Part shown: one piece after another, positions 57,577 to 64,000 of the stretch
Layout of the letters: every line of letters begins with the position of its first letter
How positions within the stretch are numbered: position 1 is the first letter of the stretch
Assembly (NCBI GenBank): GCA_030533445.1
Contig: CM060064.1
Span: forward strand, 22,849,126-22,913,125
DNA: 64,000 bases
Direction of reading: 5' to 3'
From: Cyprinodon diabolis
Lineage: Eukaryota; Chordata; Actinopteri; Cyprinodontiformes; Cyprinodontidae
The notes under the pieces: model-generated
Told to the model about the DNA's origin: nothing
Databases searched by the model: none
What the model saw: only the letters and a program-made list of their open reading frames with translations
Translations under genes and position numbers: made by a program

Positions 57577-58919
57577 ATTGTTTTTCTGTTTATATTTATT
57601 ATTATTCCGCAGGTTTTTCTTCGTTTAACTAGTTCAACAGTTTTCAGCCGATTTAAACAAATTTGGTATCAAAACGTTCAGCTTGTTCAGGAGAATTCTG
57701 CTATATCTTGTGGTAAAGATATTGTTCATAGTTTTCGCGATATTCAGCTTTTTCTGCGATTTTTGGCCCCATTGAAATACATGTAAAACTTCAAAAATTC
57801 CACTAAATCTTCAGCTACTTTGCCCTTTAACTACTTCAGCATACTTTCAGCTAGAAACACCATTCAACTTTTAAAATGTTTCCGTATCTTTCTGCTATTA
57901 CTGTTTAACTCGGCTTTCAGCTAACTTTTACAGTTTTGCTTCAGTGAAGCTTCAAACTTTTAAAAATTTTTTACAGATTTTCAAATTTATAATGGAAGTC
58001 TATGGACGGAATGTTCAGCTGCTAGAGTGTGCCACTCTAGCGTTTTCAAACATTTCACTCATGCCGAACAGCTTCAACTCACTCGCTCATTTTTTACTCT
58101 ATCTAGATAAAATTTACATCAAAACGTAGGGATTTTTGTCAGGATTCAGGAAATGTAACCCTCATTTGTGTGGCATTTACGGTATTCCGACAGTTTGGCC
58201 CAGACCACGAAGAAGTCCACACTTCTCCAATAGAAATCCAATGAGAGCTCTCTGAAAATCCAAACTGAAAATTCAAAAAAACAGACTTTTTCGTATCGCT
58301 CCCATTCGGGAACCGTTCGACGTAGCAACATGAGCCTTGTGGAAGTTGTTCCTCAGACCTTCCTAGCGCTCACATTGAAGGAAGTGTGTCGATATATTTT
58401 ATCGTTTAGCTAGGAAAAAGGTTTTTTCGGGGGTAACAAATCTGTCCGAACCCCAAAATCAAGATTTTGACAATTATACACTTTTTTACATCGTCACCAC
58501 GCCTAGACCAAATATTGTAGAAATATGAAAGTTACACCAGTTGTAGTCCAAAGATGGCTGACGCTCACGGTGAAAGAATTTTTTGAATACCTAATACGGT
58601 TTTGGCTCACCGCTCGTTTGTTCGGAAGGAAAGTTTTGCTTTTGAGAGTTCTGCTCTACCATTGAGCTGCATGTTATTCAATGAGAGCAGCAGGACCCTC
58701 AAACCTTTTTATTCCTCCTTCCCATTAAGGTTGTGAATGAGCTACATCCATGAAAGTTACCCCAATTGGAGACAAAGGATTGCTCTCGCTTAGACTGAAA
58801 GAATTTTTTAGATACCATTTACGGTTTGTCTTCAGCACTTGTTTGTTCGGAGCTGATATTCACATTCAAAAAAGCCTGAGAACAAAGGAACGAAAGTGAA
58901 GCGCATGTCTCTCTGTCAC
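57577..58919. other. Repeat-like segment following the palindrome
   Basis: Low-complexity text with many recurring TTCAGC/TTTTCAGC and CATTGAAATAC-type blocks, without a reading frame. I believe it is an interspersed fish repeat but cannot name it. Confidence 0.4.
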
Positions 58920-59900
58920 TGACAGGCTCGTTGACGTCGTCAAGGTAACCGTGCTTCAAAGAGACTCTAGGGACCTTTTCAAAACATACCCCAAAGCAAT
59001 TTCAAAATAAAAGCCTCCCATTGGCACTTCATCTACTGCCCTAATAACAGGGGAAAGAGTGATTTAATGATTGGAAAGTCATCAAGTATCACTGCTGGGT
59101 CTGACCCTTTTCTCAACACACAACCCTGATAGACTTTCAAAATAAGACTCCAGTGACCCTACACAATAAAAGCCTCTATATTATACTCGCGTATTAATTG
59201 ATGCAAATGGCTCAGAATTATGACCCAAACTCTACCAGCTTGTTTCTATTAGACTCTAGGGACCTTTTCAAAACATACCCCAGAGCAAATTTCAAAATAA
59301 AAGCCTCCCATTGCTACTTCATCTACTGCCCTAATAACAAGGAAAAGAGTGATTTAACGATTAGAAAGTCATCAAGTATCACTGCTGGGTCTGACCCTTT
59401 TCTCAACACACAACCCTGCTAGACTTTCAAAATAAGACTCCAGTGACTCTTCAAAATAAAAGCCTCCGTATTTTACTCGTGTATTAATTGATGCAAATGG
59501 CCCAGCATTATGACCCAAACTCTACCAGCTTGTTTCTATTAGACTCTAGAGACCTTTTCAAAACATACCTCAGAGCAAATTTCACAATAAAAGTCTCCCA
59601 TTTACACTCTAATACAGCATCTATTCACCCAATAACATGGAAAACCAGTGATTTCATATTTAGAAATGAATTCTATATCACTGCTGGCCATGACCCTTCC
59701 CTTAACACACATCCATGATAGACTTTCAAAATAAGACTAAAGAGACTCTACAAAATAAAAGCCTCTTCCTTACACACACTCATTCATTGTGCCGTATGGC
59801 TCGTAGCTATGAGCCAAACTCAACCAATTTCTTCAAATTACACTACCAAGGCCTGTTGACCACACACCTCAGTGCATATTTCTTCATCATCAGGTTCTAA
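58920..59900. repeat. About 290 bp tandem repeat, three to four units
   Basis: AGACTCTA(G/A)(G/A)GACCTTTTC occurs at 58962, 59251 and 59541, a period of 289 to 290 bases. The rest of each unit (CAAAATAAAAGCCTCC, ATCACTGCTGG, TTCTCAACACACA) recurs in step. A fourth, more diverged unit runs from about 59750. The similar 74- and 76-codon frames are copies of the repeat. Confidence 0.85.
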
Positions 59901-62012
59901 GATTTACACTGTAATAAAGCATCTGCTAACCTCTTAACATGCAGCCTAAGCCTGCCAACAGTGCTTTCATCACACCAGCGGCTCGTAACATGCAGGTTAG
60001 TTTTTTTGATAAATTCAGCTCCTTAAGTGGTATTAGCTCTCTTTCTATAAGCTTCTCTCTTTGTCCTTCCTCTGTTTCCCATGGTCAGTCTTGCACATGG
60101 GTTTGTAGATTTTCAATCCTCTAAGGATGACACTGTTTTCTTTATGCTGATCAACTGACACAATTTAAATCATTTCAAATTGTTTTGCCAAGTCTTGACA
60201 TTTTCACATATGATTTCAAAATGTTGATACTTATTCAATACCATCTTCATCAACATTTTACTTCCCATCCTTAAGCTGCTAATTTTTTCTTCAACCAGAT
60301 AAGATTCAAGTTTTTCTTTGTAATTTCTTTTCTGATTCAGCTAATTTAATACTTTTCAGCCTATGCTGTTAACTTTGGCTTCATTCTGCTCTCTTTCTGG
60401 ACAGGAATTAAGCTTTTTTGTTTGCTGCTAATTCATAGCATGACTGACATATTTCTGGGCAGTAGTTGGCCCCCCTTCAAAATTTCTTTATACATTTTTC
60501 TAGAAACTTTTGAGACATTATAATAAGACCATTCTAGCGCCCATATTCAAGACATTTTTTGATATCATGTATGGTTTGGCTGTGCAGCTTTTAAGATGAG
60601 TTTGTTTCTGCCATTTTATTGCCAAATTATTCTACCCTACAAAATCTTCAGATGATTTAATTGTTTTCTGCAGTTTGAAGTTTCTGATGACTTCCTATCA
60701 CATTTTCATATGTTCTTCAGGTAATTTCAGCTTTTTTCATTCAGCAAAAGCATTCCCACTTTGATGTTTCTCTGAAACAGCTTTTTCTAGTTTATTTTGC
60801 TTCTTGCTTCATTTGTAAAAAAATGAAACATATATGTATGACATTAGAATTAAGCATGAGTTTCAGATTCTCCTTAATGGCAGCTCGTTACAATTGAAAG
60901 TCTATCAGAATGGACAAATTGTATGTCTTTAATGCACAGATGCACACAGAACAGCTTGTGAGTAATCCAAGGAAGTTGATGTGTGCTGAAGGACATCCAT
61001 CTATTCAGGTGCTGATCTTCTGTCTTTAGCAAGAGAACCACTATGAGTGAGACAAAAAGCCATCTAGGGAAATTACCTCACATGCAAATGGCACATTTAG
61101 ACTTCATTAATTAATCCACAGTCAGATCGAACAGAGTATCCCACTGTGATCCATAGAACAAAGCAAAATCACAGAGTCGGTGAAGAAAGTGGAGTTTGTT
61201 TTTATGTTACTGTATTTAAGTGCTTCCTAAAGGTTTTGAGTATTCATTTCATTAACAAATGTAACCAAATTTCCTGTGGGTAATTAATATCCATTTTGTA
61301 CATAACTATTACCTATCTACACCAATTATGGACAAAAATATGATGAGGGAATGCTGAAGTTGATAAAACTGTTTATCTTTTATAAAGCAACTGAATATGC
61401 ATCCTGTCCCCCTGTGCTCTTTTAGGTCTGCAGTAGTATGTATAAAAAGCATGAGAGCCCATACTTGTCAATGGGCTTGTGATGAACTTGTTTCAATAGT
61501 TAATGTACCTACAGTGGAGACATAAAAACCCATCCAAATGTAATGACCATTCCTTAACATTGATTCCAACATATAGATAGCACAGTTTCCATATATTTTT
61601 GACAATGTGGGCCAATAAAAGAGACTTTTGAAAGCTTGACAGCATCCTTTACTGCAACGTGCACCAAGACAGGCACCCCACACCCTACTGCTACAGCTAC
61701 AGTGGCCGCGTAGACAATGGAGGCAGAGGACATGGCACACTCAGAGTCCACGGCCATTTCTCAATTCACAAAAACAAGAGTACTGACTCGTGTCCTCGCC
61801 AAGTATATTCTTGATAAGAACAAAGGAAAGTATGGACTCAGGGAGAATGAGAGCACGCAGCATAGATTTCGGTCAAGTGGAACAGACGAGTACTTTTGAC
61901 GTCACCACACGCTCAGTTCGTGTGGAGCTTAATTTCACCTCCTTTTAATAATAGTGTAGATAATAGTAAATTGTTGCTTGGGTTTCTCAAAGAGGAGCTA
62001 GAGGAGGGGTCT
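59901..62012. other. Unannotated non-coding stretch
   Basis: No gene recognised. The minus frames at 61468..61757 are short and have no domain. Confidence 0.45.
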
Positions 62013-62020
62013 GTGGAGAG

Positions 62021-62643
62021 TAGAGACTGACACGGTAGTGGATTTTCACTCCTGTCCCGTCCCACTCCCACAGAAAAAAATTGTGTCCCGTCCCGATCCC
62101 GGGCCAGAGTAGAAATCTAAATCCTGTCCCGTCCCACTCCTGGTGAAATTACTCCCACTCCCATCCCGCTCCCATTCAGAATGACTCCCGCTCCTGCACC
62201 ACTCCCATTCTTCTTGTCTTCAATAAGATTTCTGCCAATACTCTGGCTGCGTCTCAATTCCCAAGCTGCGAATTGAGACGCAGCCATTGAATCTGAATTT
62301 GTTGTTTTTGAGCGCAGGTGAAAAACTCAGAGCGGAAGCACTGTTGGTTTTTGGGTCGTGTAGTTTTTTTGACTCGCATTATAGTGTAGGCTTCAAGGAA
62401 AAAAACTACAAAATGGCGGCGCCAGTACTGGATTTTTTTTCTTTCTATTTTATTTTATTTTTTGGCATTGGTCCATGTTTTTTTTAGTTACTATCAGTTT
62501 GCTCCCGCTCCCCTCTGCTCCCGTTAATGTTTAATCCTGTACCGTCCCAATCACGTGATCGTTACTAATACTGACTCCTATCCCACGGGAATCCCACGGG
62601 AATCCCGTGACCCGTGGGATTCCCGATAAAATGTATGTCTCTA
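62021..62643. mobile_element. hAT-type non-autonomous element, 623 bp
   Basis: The left end TAGAGACTGACACGG and right end (revcomp TAGAGACATACA) share the TAGAGAC terminus. The eight bases on each side are GTGGAGAG (62013..62020 and 62644..62651), a perfect 8 bp duplication as hAT elements make. The outer parts are rich in GTCCCGTCCC and CCCACGGG motifs. No transposase is present. A fold-back insertion lies inside. Confidence 0.85.
62245..62285. repeat. Perfect 16 bp inverted repeat
   Basis: GGCTGCGTCTCAATTC, nine-base loop, then its exact reverse complement. It lies inside the hAT-type element and looks like two outward terminal repeats of another transposon brought together. Confidence 0.92.
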
Positions 62644-62747
62644 GTGGAGAGGTAAATCTGGGAGTATCTGCTGAGGCTGCTGTCCCATGACCGGGTCCCA
62701 AATGAAGTGGGAGACAACAAAACAAAACGGAAATCATGAACTTAAGT

Positions 62748-63616
<869 letters not shown>

Positions 63617-63760
63617 CAGTAAGATAATGCACCATGTCAAAGAGAAAATGTGGTTTATGAATTGCTTGAAAACTACAACAATTCCTGTGTGATTTTGATG
63701 TTCACCTTCAAAATCCCAGCATCTGAATCCAATAGAGGAAAGTGTGTAATCCATTGAAGT
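63617..63760 (+). pseudogene. Degenerate Tc1-like transposase fragment
   Basis: AAGATAATGCACCATGTC corresponds to the QDNAPCH segment and CATCTGAATCCAATAGAGG to the LNPIE segment of Tc1 transposases, about 100 bases apart as expected. The frames are broken. Confidence 0.6.
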
Positions 63761-64000
63761 GTTTTCATAATGCACACACCTAATTTGCCATTTATTCCGG
63801 CATTAAACTGCATTAATGATTTCAGCACTTTAAACAGATTTACCTTCTTTCTTTAATTATGTTTTTTGCAGAAAATATTTGTGTTGAGAGCAAAGAGAAA
63901 ACAAATACTTATTTTTCTTTTTTAGGTTGTCTTTTTTTAACTTTCTCTTTTTGCATCTCAGCACAGTAAGGTTTGTGCTTCTAAGACACTTAAGGAGTCA

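Overview
The window looks like teleost fish nuclear DNA. It is AT-rich and full of simple repeats (TA, AC, CTTT, GATG, ATCC), with many decayed Tc1-like transposons, an RTE-type LINE, Penelope-like ends, solo LTRs, a tRNA-derived SINE and hAT-type miniature elements. No host protein-coding gene could be recognised. Most short open frames are chance frames or lie inside repeats, so the sequence is probably intergenic or deep intronic.

The main object is a 12,019 bp endogenous retrovirus on the minus strand, 31428..43446. It has two 809 bp LTRs that I read as identical base for base, a 4 bp target duplication (TATT), a tRNA-type primer binding site, a polypurine tract, a TATA box and a poly(A) signal. 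Reading leftward from the 5' LTR at 42638..43446, the order is: a 1.45 kb leader with six short hairpins; gag (812 codons); an in-frame amber followed by protease; reverse transcriptase and RNase H in another frame; an in-frame amber inside RNase H; integrase; a frame break in the integrase C-terminus; a long Pro/Ser/acidic tail; two out-of-frame remnants of env; and an unrecognised accessory-like frame before the 3' LTR. Identical LTRs beside a damaged coding region suggest a very recent insertion of an already defective or trans-mobilised provirus, or that some frame changes are functional.

Left of the provirus (1..31427) are, in order: a Ty3-type solo LTR (5357..6069) with duplication AGTAG; a Tc1-like element holding a LINE 3' end; a hAT-like miniature element; a LINE reverse transcriptase relic; a SINE; Penelope-type pieces; and a second solo LTR (18896..22999, duplication GTTTC). 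The second solo LTR is split by a 3.6 kb transposon with CACTG termini (duplication GCT), which itself holds tandem repeats, a poly(A) retroposon and Tc1 relics. A second copy of the first Tc1 family (26510..27755) and a hAT dimerisation-domain fragment (31044..31166) lie nearer the provirus.

Right of the provirus (43451..64000) are: a GC-rich retroposon-like segment; a complete-ended but pseudogenic Tc1 element (44988..46209); Penelope pieces; an RTE-clade LINE pseudogene; a third Tc1 type with termini at 53737 and 55717; a palindrome-headed repeat; a 290 bp tandem array; and a hAT-type non-autonomous element with a perfect 8 bp duplication (62021..62643).
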